NCBI GenBank assembly: GCA_963556495.2
Contig: OY747712.1
Span: forward strand, 18,084,735-18,148,734
Direction of reading: 5' to 3'
DNA: 64,000 bases
DNA from: Valencia hispanica
Lineage: Eukaryota; Chordata; Actinopteri; Cyprinodontiformes; Valenciidae
Shown here in pieces: positions 27,701 through 40,599 of the stretch (its first letter is position 1; every line of letters begins with the position of its first letter). The notes beneath the pieces are model-generated. The model saw only the letters and a program-made list of their open reading frames with translations, made no database searches and was not told where the DNA came from. Position numbers and translations under genes: made by a program.

Positions 27701-30700
27701 GGACGACCAGATAAAGCAAAGTCTGGAAGAGAAGCAGCATATCTTTGCGGCACTTTATAGTAATGTGATGGGTCAGGAAGCCCCTTTCAAAGGGCTGCTG
27801 CTGCGAGGTGACACTCCTGACCTCCAGCAGGGGGAGGCGTTGTTGAGTGGGGCCATTGAAGAAGGTAAGAGCAGAAAGGAAAAACTGTCTTGTATAATAC
27901 TGGTAAAATTATGTCTTTAAATGTAGAGATTAAAGAGTGTGTGTTTTTTTGTCTGCAGTGGAAAAGTTACAGAACCTTCTCTTTGTGAGTATTAAACTTC
28001 CAGACGTTCCTGTGGAGAAGGAGACTGAGATCAGGAGGGCAGAGACCTTCAAAGGCTCATCTGATAACCTCGTAGCTAATAACATGAAATGTAAGAGTTT
28101 GTTTTATTAAGGATGGATGACGACTTTTAGACTTTCTGTTCAAAGCCCATTTATACTTAAAGCTAGACATTTTTCTGACATTAAATTGAAATTTTCCTTT
28201 TTAAAGTTAGTTGACTAAATTGTTTGCTAAATGCCAGAATAATTAGAGATTTATTTTAGCTTTCTTCAAATTCAGAAGTTTACATCTAATTGCCTTTTAA
28301 GATTTATGACTTTGGTCGAGCATTTTTAGGTTTCCCTTCGGCAAGCTTCTCACATTAGTTTGCTGAGATTCTTGCGAACTATTGCAGCGTCAGCCGGCCT
28401 TTGCACAAGGCCTTCTGCTTTTGGTCCTGGGCTGATAAACACATTTTGTACCAAAACATTTTCATCTCTGGGACACAGAACTTGTGTCCTCCCTTAAAGG
28501 CAGGATATACGATTTCATTTTAAAACACTTTTTTAAAACTGCAAAAAATGCTCTTCATATACCAGTGGCAACCTATAAGTTCGGAGTTCTAAAACTTGAC
28601 CGAGTAATTTTCATTCTTTCTACAGCGAGAAACCCTGGGAAAACCTCATCCAATCAACTTCCACGTTCCGTCTAAGATAATAGGCTTGTAAGCCAAGCTT
28701 CCGTGTTGCAGCACTTCCTCTGCGCGTCCCCTTCGTGTGCACGCAACGCTCGTTCTAGCCTGTAAACAGGAAGTGAACTCGCGCTAAAATTAACCTAAAA
28801 CGCAAAGCTGTTGTGGAAATAGCAACGAGAAAGAAGAAAGCCGACGAAGAGCGTGCTTAAAGCCGAATCTGCATCGGAGCTGATGCATTTACATATGGAG
28901 GACTACGGGGGTCACTGGAAAAGCAATACAGCATTTTGACGATGAGCGCTTAATTGTGAATTAAAAATATAGATTGCTAAATATAATTTCAAATTCAACA
29001 ATTAATCCATACCAAAAAAAGACAAATTTGAAAAGCATTTTGTAATTACAGATTTTAAATTGAAATACTAAAGAGGAATTGCAATTTGTATTTACTATTT
29101 GATTATTAAATACTGTGATTTGAAAAAAAATTCAAATCCTATTTTAAAATGGAGAATTAAATAACACAATTAATAAATGAGATTGTAAATATCTTTCCTT
29201 TTCATACATTTAAAAAAGTTATTCCCTTTTCTACATTCGTTTTCTCTTTCCGGCTCCCATTTTCAAATCCTTTTTGCAATTGCATTTCCTAAATGGTTTC
29301 CACTCTCCTTTTAGCATTAGAGTGACCCTCCTGGTCCCTGAACACACTGAAAACTAAGTTCAACCAATCACAGAAATGCAATTGCAAAAAGGATTTGAAA
29401 ATGGGAGCTGGAAAGAGAAAACGGATGTAGAAAAGGGAACAACTTTTTTTAAATTTATGAAAAGGAAAGATATTTACAATCTCATTTATTAATTGTGTTA
29501 TTTAATTCGCCATTTTGAAATAGGATTTTTTTTTTAATTTAATATCACAGTATTAATAATCAAATAATAAATACAATTAGCTATTCCTCTTTAGTATTTC
29601 AATTTAAAATCTGTAATTACAAAATGCTTTTCAAATGTCTTTTTTTTGTATGGATTAATTGTTGAATTTGAAATTATATTTAGCAATCTATATTTTTAAT
29701 TCACAATTAAGCACTCATCGTCAAAATGCTGTATTGCTTTTCCAGTGACCCCCGTAGTCCTCCATATTTACACGGTGGCGTCAACTCAAGGAAGCTAAGA
29801 GCTTGCTAACGGATGCGTTGGTTGCTGATTTTCTCCTGGACAGGTAAGATCACGTTATATTTTGTGGCTTTGGTTGAAATGGGGGAGTGAAGGGAAGTGG
29901 CGGAGACCCAACGAGACCATGCTGGCTGTGTGTGCCTGTGTTATTGAGGCGTGGGCTTAGTGGGAGAGCATGAAGCAAGGGGTGGGACTTTTTATTTTTC
30001 AATAACGCCCACTCAAGGAGCGCTCCCACAATCTTATACCCTGCCTTTAACTGTATAATGGCTGGACATTGCCATATTGTTTATGCTTTCATATCATTGT
30101 TTAAACCAAACGGACCATCTTGAGGCATCTGGAACTTTTACCTAAAAAGGAACCAGACTTATGGAGGACTACCTAATATCTTGTCTTCTTAACGCTAATT
30201 CATTCTTCTTTTGAGGCTTTACTTATTTCTGGCACTGCAAAGCACAAATGAGATCACTTTCCATTTACTCTTCTAAATTATTCCTTAAAACCTCTGGAAC
30301 CCTGGATCACAAGTTTCTCTTAAAATTGTTTTTTGGTTACCTGTAAAATTCAGATGAAGATGCAGTTGAGAAGGCAGAACACAGGTCAAGCAGCTGCGAC
30401 CACCTGCTCAAGAACATGTCGATCTCTGAAGACCTGAAAGAGTCTGTAAGTGAGACGCATGTAAAGGATCGAGACTGGACGTTCGTTGTTTATTTTATGT
30501 GCCGTCTGAAGTTTTCTTTGTGCTCTTCCAGGCTGATGATGAAAGTGAAACCCACCCAAAGCTACAATGTGGTTCAACCTCCAGTGTTTTCCCTGGGACA
30601 GCGGTAACTCCACCCACAAACATTGCCTTGCTAATGTATTCATACCTTTCTTTATTTTTTTTTAGAGTTGTTGTCATCAACACCCCAAATTACAAAAGTA

Positions 30701-33700
30701 TTTTACAGGCAGGTTATGTGATAGACCAACATAAGGTAATGCATAATTATAAAGTGGAAGAAAATATATGTAGTTTTCCTTTTTTTTTTTTTTTACAAAT
30801 TAGAAAATTAACAGACCTGTCTATTTATGTTCAACCCCTCGTGTCAAAACTTTCTGGAACAACCTTTTGTTGAAATTACAGATTTTTGTTCTTTGCAAAA
30901 TACCTCAAACTCAGTCATACTGAAGGAAAAGCTTCTTTGAGCATCAATTTTAAAGTCTTGCCACAGATTCTTACTTGGATTAAAGTTTGGATAATCTGAA
31001 TTAGGGGTCTGCAACCTGAAGCTCCAGGAGCACCAAACCGGGCCCTTTGGACCTTCCACAATAGCTCTTGATATAACTTTGTCTTAAAATTATAACAGAC
31101 ATAACAATGTTTTTACATATAGGAATAAAAAAAAATTAGTTATTTTTTCTTCTTCTTTTTTTAAATTGGAATTATTGCATTGACACCAAAAGTACCAGTA
31201 ATATGTACTTATACTTTCTGGCTTCTCCTCTCTACTGGTTGAAGTGGAATTACAACTGTCGTAAACAACCCTGCTGCAGCCTGCTGTTTGTTGCATCGTC
31301 TTTGCTGATAATCGTAACATCAGGCAGTGTGGTGTAACTTGCATGTTTTTATGAATGCATGATTGTTGGCAGTTCACAAAGAAAAAAATGAGGACGTTGC
31401 TTGATACGTTTGAGATGGTTTGAAACTGTAAAAATGAACTGACAGAGCAATAGTTGCCTGTTCGATTTACACACGGATGAACTCCCAGAACTTACATTAA
31501 CTATTTAGCATTTGCATCAGCTGTTGCCGTAAAGCAGGCAGAGACCTCCCACTAGTGCCTACGAACCACCAAAGCTGTTTAGTCCGGGTTCTGGCCAGCA
31601 GTGGGTTGCTGAGTACCTTCTCATGTGAAGCTGCTCAGGTTTCTGTCTCAAGAACCATTAAAACCTGTTTGAAAGCAATAGCTTCGTTTAAGTGTTAGAA
31701 ACTTTGGTGTTGCTTTAAAATCTAATTTTCGTTTCATTAAGTTGGAAAGCATGTTTTTTTGTTTGTGTTTTTCACATCTGTTTCCACAAATATCAACATC
31801 CCATTGAAGAAAATGCATTCTTCTTTTTACAAAGGTTTTGTATTTTCCTTTATTTTAAACCCTAAAATTGGAAATAAAATAGTGGTTCTTCAAAAATGAC
31901 AAATGTTCCATTATATATATTTATCAAAAATGATAAGTTGTCTTTTTTTTAATAGAATAGAAACATCCTTAACTGTCCAACGGAGGGGAAATTCAGGTGT
32001 AACAGCAGCAAAATGACGGACAATTAGAGCATGTAGATTCACACAAGAAAATACAAAATCTTTTCAAAATGTTATGTAACATTTGCGGCTCTAAGCGAAT
32101 TTCTTTTAGCTGGACTGAGTGCAAGAATGTACATAAGGGTAGAGCTGCCAACCAGGTAAAAAAAAAAAATAGAGCTATATCACGTTATAACTTGAAAACT
32201 TTATTGTTCGAACAATCTAACTTTTTTTGTTTTTACAATATACTATCACGTTCTTACAATATAATTTTCACGTTTTACCAATATACATGTTTATCATGTT
32301 CTTACAATAAAAATATTATATTGTAAGAAAATGATGATATATTGTACAAACATGAAAAGTATACTGTTCGAACAATATATTTTATTGTAAGAACGTAAAA
32401 CATGCTGTGTTCAGAACACCAAATCAGGCTGATGGGGAGTTTGCTCACTTTTGAGAACTGGCTATGACCTGGTAGCAACATGGCAACAAACACGTTTTAG
32501 TTTCCTTCTCAGTGTACTCATGCTTATTTCAATACTGTCCAAGCTGTGCAATAACAGCAAAATCTCTCCATGTTCAGTCCAAGTATAAAATAGAACTTAA
32601 TCAGTCCCAATAAAAGAGACATTTTCTCCGTTGCTAATCTGTCCCATCATCAACTTTGTTTAAAAATTATTGTTCAAATAATATACAACACTTTTTATTG
32701 TTTGAACAATATACTTTTCATGTTTGTACAATATATCATCACGTTCTTACAATATATTTTCATTGTAAGAACATGATAAACATGTATGTTGTTAAAACCT
32801 GAAAATTATATTGTAAGAACATAATAATATATTGTACAAACAAAAAAGTTATATTGTTCGAACAATAAAGTTATCAGGTTATAAGGTGATATAGCTCTAT
32901 TTTTATTTCACCTGGGTGGCAGCTCTACGCTTCCGTAAAAATGGCTCTTTGTCTAAAACACTTAATTATAGTTCTGGCTGCAAGTTTAAGATTCTCAATT
33001 CTTATTGGCTTCCCTTTCCTTGCCGCCGAAAACCATTTCTACAGCATGATGCTGCCACCTCCATGTTTCATAGTGGAGAGGGTGTATTCAGGGTGATGTG
33101 CAGTAGTAGTTTCTGCCACACTTGTAGACTGAATAGTCCATTTTTCTTTTTTTCTTCCATGTTTGCTACGGCTTCCACCAAACTGAAACTGACACTTTTA
33201 TTGGCTTTTCTCTAACGGCGCCTTTCTACCTGCCATGATTCCCTGGAGGCTAGATTTTACACAACTTAAAGTTGTCTAGTGTAGAAATCTCTCCACCTAT
33301 GCTTTGGGTCTTTACTACTACTGCTACTCCAAAGTTAACATGGCACCTCTTAATTATTTCTCTGATTCCATTGGTTGCGCTTGATTCTATTCAAAGGGAT
33401 CTGAATAAAGGGGCTGAGTACTAAAGTCTCCTCCACATATATCATTTTCTTTCCAGTTTACAGTTATGCACAACTTTGTGTTGATCTGTCACATAAATTA
33501 GCAAAAAAAGGATTAGAAAGAGTTCAAGTGTGTGGCTACTTTTTTACTTTTTTTCACTTTGTAGGTGTTTGATAGCGTTGGGACACTCACACAGAAGCTC
33601 TACAGCTTGCAAGTAAGTCAAAAGCATCAGATTTTATATTTTTCCATGCTATAGGCTTATTTAACTACAATTTTAAAAAGGCGTTTTCTTTCTGTTGCAA

Positions 33701-35628
33701 ACTGAATGTCTGGGGTTTTTTTTGTGCAGGCAGTCGTCACCCAGCAGGACAGCAGGATCGAGTTGCAGAAGGTCTTCATGTCGAAGAGCAAGATGCCGGT
33801 CCGCAGCAACAGCAGCGTGCTGCTTGAGCAGGAGAAACACCGCAACTTGGAGAAGCAAAAAGAAGAGCTGGCTAAACTGCACAAGCAGCAGGTCCAGCAT
33901 CAAGCGGAGCAGCAGCGCTGGGAAAAAGAAAAAGAGAGGCAGAGGATGCTGATTGAAAGCCAGGAAGCTGAGCTGCAGCAGCGGCAGGAGGAGTGCAGGA
34001 AGATGGAGGAAAAGCTGAGAGACAAAGATTTAGAGCTGAAGCAGCTTTGGGAGACCTACCAAATGGACTTGGAGAGACTGAGGGAGACCACAAGGAAATT
34101 GGATAAGGAAATGGAGCTGGTTAATCGGGAAAAGGAACGTTTGGAGAAGAGGAAGTCAATGTTCAACCCCAATTATGACGATCCAACACGGGTGAGAGTT
34201 CGAGAAAATCTGATCTATCACGTTTTCTGGTATAATTGAGCTTTTTTTCGATGTGGTGTGCGTCGTGAAAGAGATTTTAGCATCTTGTCCTCATCACATT
34301 ATCCTTTCTTTTCCCAGTCCGCTGCACTCTCCAACTTATCCTCGTTCAGGAGCACCATAGGAAACGGAGACTGGACTCTCACCCCAATTTCAAATGCTCT
34401 AGGTTTTACTGGTAAATTTCGCGATCCATCAGACCTTCCTCCGCGGGTTCCACCCCGGAGGGAGAGCATGAGCCCACAGAAGCTGTCCAAACCAAAGGTG
34501 CCCGTTCAGTTGATCAGCACCACCAACCAGGTGCAGAAACCTGCCGAGGTGCAACAGAAGATTCCCAGGAAGCTGGCTACAGAGTCCAAAGGAAAGGAAA
34601 AAACCTTAAAGATGAAGCGCTCCCACAAAAGAGCGCACAGCGCAGGTCAGAAATCTCAAGAATTTATCTTAGTGCAGCTGTTTAGTTGTGTTTCAAGTGT
34701 TTGTAATAGTTTAAACTTAATTAATTACCAAATAAATGTTCTGTAAATTGGTAACTATTGGCCCATAAGCTACAAAAGCGGGCTGTTTGTCTCAGTTGTT
34801 TGTTTCTTCTTCCAGCCAATATAGACGTAACCCAGGTGGTGCCGATCCGGGTGATGGGGAAAGATGGGGGCAGTCTTAGAGCCCAATCAAACGCTGGTAC
34901 CAAAAGGGTCTTAGATTTAGGTATGAAAATGTTCCTTACTGTTAAACATTGTTTCCACAAATATCAGCCTTGCTACAAGTTCAGATTCCTTCTCAGAACA
35001 TTTTCTCCTGCATTAATCACACTTTTTAAAATAGTTTTCTTTATCCAGTTATCTTTTTAATTTGAAGTATTTATTTTTTGTTTTGCAGAGACTATTCATA
35101 CCTCAAGAACGTTATTTGTTTGATTGTTCCCAAAATTACAAACTTTTATTGGGATTTTATGTTATAGAAGAAAACAAATGGAGCATAACTGTGAAGGGGA
35201 AGAGAAACGATGCATAGTTTTTCTATATTCTGTGTGGAATAAATCTAGTGTGCTTTCTTTCATGGAGACGATAAAAAGGCACCTTAAGTCCGCCTTAAAG
35301 TGTTTTGTGAAAGTGCTATAGCTGCATGTTGACTTTGTGTTGCTTTAACAATAGAATTTATGATAAAGTATAAATCATGAAGTTAACTTTAGCATTAACT
35401 ACGTTAGTGTATGTAATTTCATGTTTTGTACGCTGCAGATAAGTACTTTAAAGTGTTTCTCCCCCTCCCTCAGAAATGTTCAGGCCGTCAGGATCTGTCC
35501 AAAATGTGAAACCGTCTCAGTCATTCAGCGCACCAAGGTGGAACAACATCGATCCTCCTCCACCGCCACCACCTCCTTTCCCAAAAGACATACTTGCAAC
35601 AGAGCAAGAGAAGATAATTGTTCTTTAA
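21792..35628 (+). CDS. arhgef18: Rho guanine nucleotide exchange factor 18 (p114RhoGEF orthologue)
   Basis: Activates RhoA by GDP/GTP exchange; the family acts at cell junctions and on the actomyosin cortex. Exons: 21792-21882, 22741-22881, 23130-23380, 24417-24542, 24878-24995, 25425-25676, 25937-26013, 26390-26571, 27251-27306, 27685-27864, 27959-28090, 30354-30445, 30532-30603, 33565-33612, 33730-34191, 34318-34645, 34816-34920, 35474-35628. All phases agree, giving 955 aa. DH domain about residues 75-285 ([12 protein letters not shown] at its start, [18 protein letters not shown] near its end), PH about 300-412 ([15 protein letters not shown]), coiled coil about 595-735 ([14 protein letters not shown]), then a basic segment, a seven-proline run and the C-terminus KIIVL. 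The tail block [20 protein letters not shown] fits ARHGEF18 rather than AKAP13 or ARHGEF2. It matches the shorter human isoform; no longer N-terminal extension was found. The start at 21792 is conservative. Confidence 0.93.
22200..22680. repeat. T-rich intronic tract
   Basis: Long T-rich low-complexity sequence with a near-uninterrupted T run around 22493-22529, just upstream of an arhgef18 exon. It may partly act as an extended pyrimidine tract; otherwise simple sequence. Confidence 0.7.
26790..27105 (+). repeat. 3' end of a LINE retrotransposon in arhgef18 intron
   Basis: GC-richer than its surroundings. Contains 'agagccgctgctcctccaca', 'gtcccaccgggaggagaccc', 'gacacgttggagggactatg' and 'cttaagctgctgcc', then ends in 'ggatgaagcgg' and 'ggatggata'. 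I recognise this as the conserved C-terminal/3' end of a very common fish LINE, probably RTE/Rex3-like. A 5'-truncated dead copy. Clade assignment is from memory and unverified. Confidence 0.65.
28894..29766. mobile_element. 873-bp inverted-repeat (fold-back) element
   Basis: Two arms of about 395 bp (28894-29288 and 29373-29766) are reverse complements with scattered differences, around an 84-nt loop. The termini are TATGGAGGACTAC and its reverse complement, flanked on both sides by TTTACA (28888-28893 and 29767-29772). No coding capacity. It sits in the 2.3-kb arhgef18 intron and would fold into a long hairpin in the pre-mRNA. The transposon superfamily is not identified. Confidence 0.8.
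31965..32060 (+). repeat. Short dispersed repeat, copy 1
   Basis: Matches 54955-55050 in the same orientation: 'ggggaaattcagg', 'gtaacagcagcaaaatgac' and 'tagattcacaca' occur in the same order in both. Family not named. Confidence 0.7.
32142..32925. mobile_element. 784-bp fold-back element built of nested palindromes
   Basis: Terminal inverted repeats begin GAGCTGCCA and continue (CCAGGT, an A-rich spacer, then ATAGAGCTATATCAC) at both ends, flanked by TA on each side. Inside, the arms hold reiterated palindromes of the type ATTGTTCGAACAAT and blocks like TTGTAAGAACGTGA, in both orientations. A central 270 bp (about 32400-32667) is unique. TA flanks suggest a Tc1/mariner-type miniature element, but that is inference. 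Confidence 0.75.
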
Positions 35629-36205
35629 TGGAGGCCTGCAGGAGTTTGGATGTAGAATCTCAGACTCCAGGTTGACCAGCAGGAGGACATTTGTAATGCA
35701 GATCAGAAATCCTTGAAGAGTTGCACATTTTGATAAGATTCTTTGGAGGAAGAAAAAATTATCTAAAAAGTTTGGCCTTTTGTAAATATGAAAAAAATCT
35801 ATTTCAAATGATTATTTTAATACGCAAAGACTTTTTTTAAACTTTTGTTTTTAATGAAAGCAGGTTTTCTTCAACTGTTCAGCACTCGCCTCTTTAACTT
35901 TAACAACAGGAATAATGTGTCTACAGCGTAGGTTTAACAAGTTTACCTCTAAATATAAAGCTGCCAAATTATCTTAAGTCTTTTGTGCGTCTGCTTCTCA
36001 GTTTGTGTACAAATCGGTCAGTTATTCTTGTGGATGTAAACGAACAATCTGTGTAAAACGAAGCAGTTTGTGCAGACTGAGTTTCACACAGTATTGACAG
36101 AGATATTTTAGGTTGGTTTATAACAAAGCTGCTTCTGACTGTCTGTTAATGTTCTGGTATTATGAAACATGAAAACACAATAAACATCAACCGGCTTTAT
36201 GTAAA
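35629..36205 (+). other. arhgef18: arhgef18 3' untranslated region and poly(A) signal
   Basis: Non-coding AT-rich sequence after the stop codon, with an AATAAA at 36179-36184. The end is placed about 20 nt after that signal by convention. Confidence 0.6.
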
Positions 36206-36474
36206 ACAGTCGACAAGCTTCAGCTGAATGGCATGCATAAAAAAAAAAACACATTTGAAAACAAGAACTTGGATCTATTCAAAGCTGTGCTTTCATGATG
36301 GATCATTTTCACATTTAAGCACCTTTATCTCTTCCACAATGTGGCAAATCTCACGTTTCTTTTTTTTCCTTTAAACTGTCAAAAGTAGAAAAATCGAACA
36401 CACACTTCATATTTAACTGAACTTTTTGAATTTATGGATCCCCAGATTATGAAGTTTGATGGAAAACTTGTTGC

Positions 36475-36850
36475 TCTATCCATATATTCATCTATTTTCC
36501 CATTCAGTCCATCCTTCCATCTAGCAATTTATCTAGTAACTTTCTATTCATCTTCCTGTGATCTGTCCATTTCTGACCATCATCCATCTGTGGAATCTGG
36601 GTTATCCATTCGTTCAGTCTTACACATACCTGCATACATTTATCTGTTTGTCCAGTGTCCAACCATCCATGTCGGTCACATTCATCCCGTTATTCTTGCA
36701 TACAGATTTGCATCATCCAGCTGTTTTTTTTTTCAATACATCAACTTGTTTGTCCATCCTGCATTCATGTATCTGTCTTTCCATTCTATTTGCTCATTAT
36801 CCAGCTTTATTTTTCCATAATTCATCTTTTCTAGCCATTTATTCTTAATC
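36475..36850. repeat. Decayed CATC/TCCATC tetranucleotide tract
   Basis: Many imperfect 'tccatcc', 'catctg' and 'ccattc' units over about 370 bp. This explains the open but meaningless Ser/Pro/His-rich reading frames here. An old degenerate microsatellite. Confidence 0.65.
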
Positions 36851-37519
36851 ATCAATGCCTCCACTTGTCATCAGTCGCTGCTGTTGCAGATTCTGTATTT
36901 ACCATGAACTCATGCACAGCAGAGCAGTTGTATTCCGTGTTTTTCTCTAGTTTTGCATGCTCTCTTTACATTTGCACGTTCTCTCTAGGTACTCCAGCTT
37001 CCTCCTATAATATATTAATTGGTCTCTCTCAAACTTGCCCTAAAGTCTGTGTGGATTGTTGTGTGTTCCTGGTGACCTTTCAGGTAATTACCCTTCGCCT
37101 GCTGGAGATGCAACTCCCGGCAAACCTACAAAGGGAAGCTGGTATAAAAATTCAAACATTTATACTTTTAAAAAATATATTTTTTGAAACATCAGTTCTG
37201 AAAATCAGATTTAGTAGCTTAAGAGTGGAAAAAAATAACATTGCTTCAAGTGGAGGCGGAGGGTACACTACCTAGGCTTGGAGCTAAACTCTGAAGCAGA
37301 CAGTGTGTTTAATCAATCAGACAAGCGATCCAAAGTAAATACAGACTCCCTCTGTCCTCTTTAAGGGACTGCTGAAGCCACAAGAGGCTCATTGTCAGGC
37401 TGCTGTCCAGCTCTGCAGCGATGTTCCGCAGCTGTAAGATAAAAACCCATTCAGACCCAGAAAGCACTCCTGGCATTTAAATCCACACAGTACCTTCCAA
37501 GACATGCCACCAAAAATAA

Positions 37520-38520
37520 GAAATGCATTTTATTGGGATTTTATGCAAATCAACCAACATAGAATAGACCAGAAAAGAGAAAATGATGTATGGTTTTCCT
37601 TTTTTGTTTTTCCAATATGAATCTGTAGAGTTTACCTGTGTGACATTCTGTGAAGCCTATGGAGGTTGGTTTGGAGAACCTTGGTGAAGAAACGGCATCA
37701 TAGAGACCAAGGAACCTAGCAGACAGCTCTGCCTTGGCTTCTGCAACAGGATCTTGAGTTTTGATCACCTCATAAAGCCCTCTTCAATCAATCATTCAAA
37801 ACCAGAAAGGCACAACTGCAATCATGCCAACAGCAAATAAAATCACAGTCTACCTAAATTGTCGGGTCGGGCAAAGAAAGCTTTAATTCATCACTGAAAC
37901 GACTTTAAAGAAACAGGTGATTGTTGAAATCAAAACCGTGAATTTGCATATTGCCACAAGCCGGGTGCACAATAAATGGGTTAGGGCTAACCCTAACCCC
38001 GAAAAGCTCTGATTGGATGAAACATGGCACCCATGTAAAACACTGTGGAAAAACTAACTGCACATCACCCAAAGCGTACCAACCCCACAGTGAAACATGG
38101 TGGTGGCAGCATTTTGCTGTGGAGAAGCTTTTCTTCAACATGGACAGGGAAGCTGGTCAGAGAAGATGGAGGAATATATGGAGCTAAATGTAGGGAAAGT
38201 CTTGGAGGAAAACCTGTTGGAGGGCATCAGAACAGATCAAAGGTCAACACTAATGTTTAGCACGAAGCATACTGATGTGCTGGAACGCTCTAGTCAAAGC
38301 TCAGACTGAAGTCCAATTGAGAAACTTTGACATTTCCAACAGGATTTACAAAGCTGACAGAGACACACCTCCAAAAATGGTTCTACAAAGTACTGACCCA
38401 AATGGGCTCACAGCAAATGTGGAGCCACACACAACATTCATTGTTGTCCTTTCACTTCAGTTATACTCTGCTTTGTGTTGGTCAATATAAAACCCCGGGA
38501 AAATACATTGATGTCTGAGG
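37520..38520 (+). repeat. Decayed Tc1-like transposon
   Basis: Starts with a terminal repeat-like 'attttattgggattttatg' and ends near 'tgtgttggtcaatataaaac'. The plus strand encodes fragments of transposase (PTVKHGGGSILLWRSF near 38080-38120) in shifting frames. Dead. Confidence 0.75.
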
Positions 38521-40599
38521 TAACATGATGTACAGGTACTAAACACGATGTAGGGAAGAACAGAAACGACATTTAAATACATTTTTTTTAATTATATTTA
38601 ACCTTCAGAAGCATTAAAAACCACTTGGTGACAACAAAAAGTATACTGGTGATTCACATCCTGTAAAACTGACATCGCAGCTTTCCACATGAAATATATT
38701 TACCTCAATACAACTCAGTCACACACTGTAGTTATTCTGTGATTAACCAGACTTAGTTTATCCTCACTGACTGCTGGGGTCTGGTGTTTATTATAACCTC
38801 CGGTCAGGAGTAGGGGAATACTGAACATATTTCACTTTCACCTTAGTTTTCACTTCCTAAGATCCTTTATAATAATAGATAAAAATCATACATTAGCAAA
38901 AAAAACTTGGTTTAAAAAAAAAAGTGCAAATGCATTATACGAATTTAAACGGAAACGTTCGCTCCAGTCCGATAAACTGCAGCACATTTAGAGTATCGTC
39001 TTGTTTTAGTAAAGCAATTTTTACATGAGACACATTCCACTGCCCCTCCCGACACAGTAAGGCCAAATCTTAAGACAACATGAGTGACTATCAGAAAAAA
39101 CAAGAACTGCAGCGGTGAGTGACATTTTTGTATCGTCCTATGCTAGTTTTACAGAGAAAATACAATTAAAAACCATAGCATGCTAAATAAAGCTTAACAA
39201 AATAGGATAAATAAAAATGTCTAAAGAGTTTTTTTTTCTTTTTAAATGAAGGCCAGTAACTTTGGGTTCAACTTTTGTGTCCGCACTGCAGTTTATAATG
39301 TAAAAGAGTAAACACAGACCAGTAAAGCCCAGTTAAACCTGTTTGCCATACAGAAAAGCCATTTGGGTTGTTCTTGAGTTTGGTGATGGAGTCCGTTAAA
39401 GAGCTACCCAAAAATATTCAGAGTGGATCTCAACAGCTGCCACTACTTTTTACAGAAATGGGGAAAACGGCATGTGACTCTGCAATGAGCTATTATTTAC
39501 AAGATCCTTTTTTCTAAAATAAAATCTTTTCACAGTTGAGAAGCTGAGATTTTTTTATTTATTATTAAGTTATCCAAGTAGGTATGCAATAATGTTTTTA
39601 GTTCATCACAACTCAGCTTAATGTGAATATCTCCAAACTGATTCTAACATGTTGAATCAATGATTTGCACTGATTTCCAGGTCGGCCGTATGCCGTTGCT
39701 GATGTCACTGAGTGAAAACACTTTGCCGTCGCTGATTGATGGACAGGACTTCTAGAGGTGGAAAAAATTTTGTTAGCATCCCTGATACAGATCAAGTCTT
39801 GTGAAATGTATAAAGCCTTAAAATAAACTCATTTTATTGCAGTTGTATAATCTAATCTAGATTAATTTTTTTATTAATCCAACCTTTAATTTAAGCGCAT
39901 TTATTTAGAGGAGGAAAAAAAATCTTAACATGAAATAATAGTTTGTAGCAAAATCAGCAGTGGCATGGCTGTCCGTACTTCTGGCGTTAAAAGTAGATGG
40001 AGTTTTTTAATTTGATCGGAGCTTCTTTGAATTTTCCGTTCGTAAACAGGGTGCCATTTATTTTAGCCACCAGGCTGGACGAGGACCCACTGCTGTCACA
40101 AAGTGAGGGACCTACTGCAAAGAGTGGCATCCCAGTTTCTCTATGACGACTATTGGAGGCCATCTACATCCAGATTGGTTGTTTGGGAGTGATGTCTTTT
40201 CTGTCCAACCATCACATAAGTAAACATGTGGTTTATAGGTGGACCGGATATCCTGAAAGTGATAACCTAGAGGTCCACCTTGCACATGCCCAATCTGGCT
40301 TTCTGTACCAAAACCTAGAACAGTGGAACACGCTTCATGGGTTGTAATTCCTAACTCTGTTAACAGGAAACTTGAACTTTAAGATCAAGAAATTAATACT
40401 ATTAATAAAATTTCTAAACTGAGTCAAAGAAAACCAGATAATCTTTAGCCTAGCACTTGTTTAGCCATGCTCAGGATAGTCCTCTTTCGAAGGTTTGTGG
40501 AGGTCATCGCCACCTTCTGGCGCAGCATAGGTATTTTTTTATTATTGGAATACAAAAAAAACAAAAAAATTATATCCAAAGTAGATTAGACGGGGTCTT

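Larger units (their letters stand above)
30650..33540 (-). repeat. Exploded Tc1-like relic spanning an arhgef18 intron
   Basis: The left end (about 30700-30770, 'tgatagaccaacataa') and right end (about 33470-33520, 'tgtgttgatctgtcacataa') look like Tc1 terminal repeats facing each other. The minus-strand transposase remnant near 33020-33150 includes 'agcatgatgctgccacctcc'. Insertions between 31000 and 32930, including the fold-back element, expanded it far beyond the usual 1.6 kb. Confidence 0.55.

Noticed and set aside
33695..34093. Arg/Ser-rich and Ala/Pro-rich frames overlapping arhgef18
   Set aside because: Out-of-frame and antisense shadows of the Gln/Glu/Lys-rich coiled-coil exon 33730-34191.
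21792..35628. ARHGEF2 or AKAP13 instead of ARHGEF18
   Set aside because: The DH-PH core is similar in all, but the C-terminal [10 protein letters not shown] block and adjacency to insr point to ARHGEF18.
36434..36848. Two overlapping 96-128 aa Ser/His-rich frames
   Set aside because: They are translations of a decayed CATC simple repeat; no splice sites or homology.
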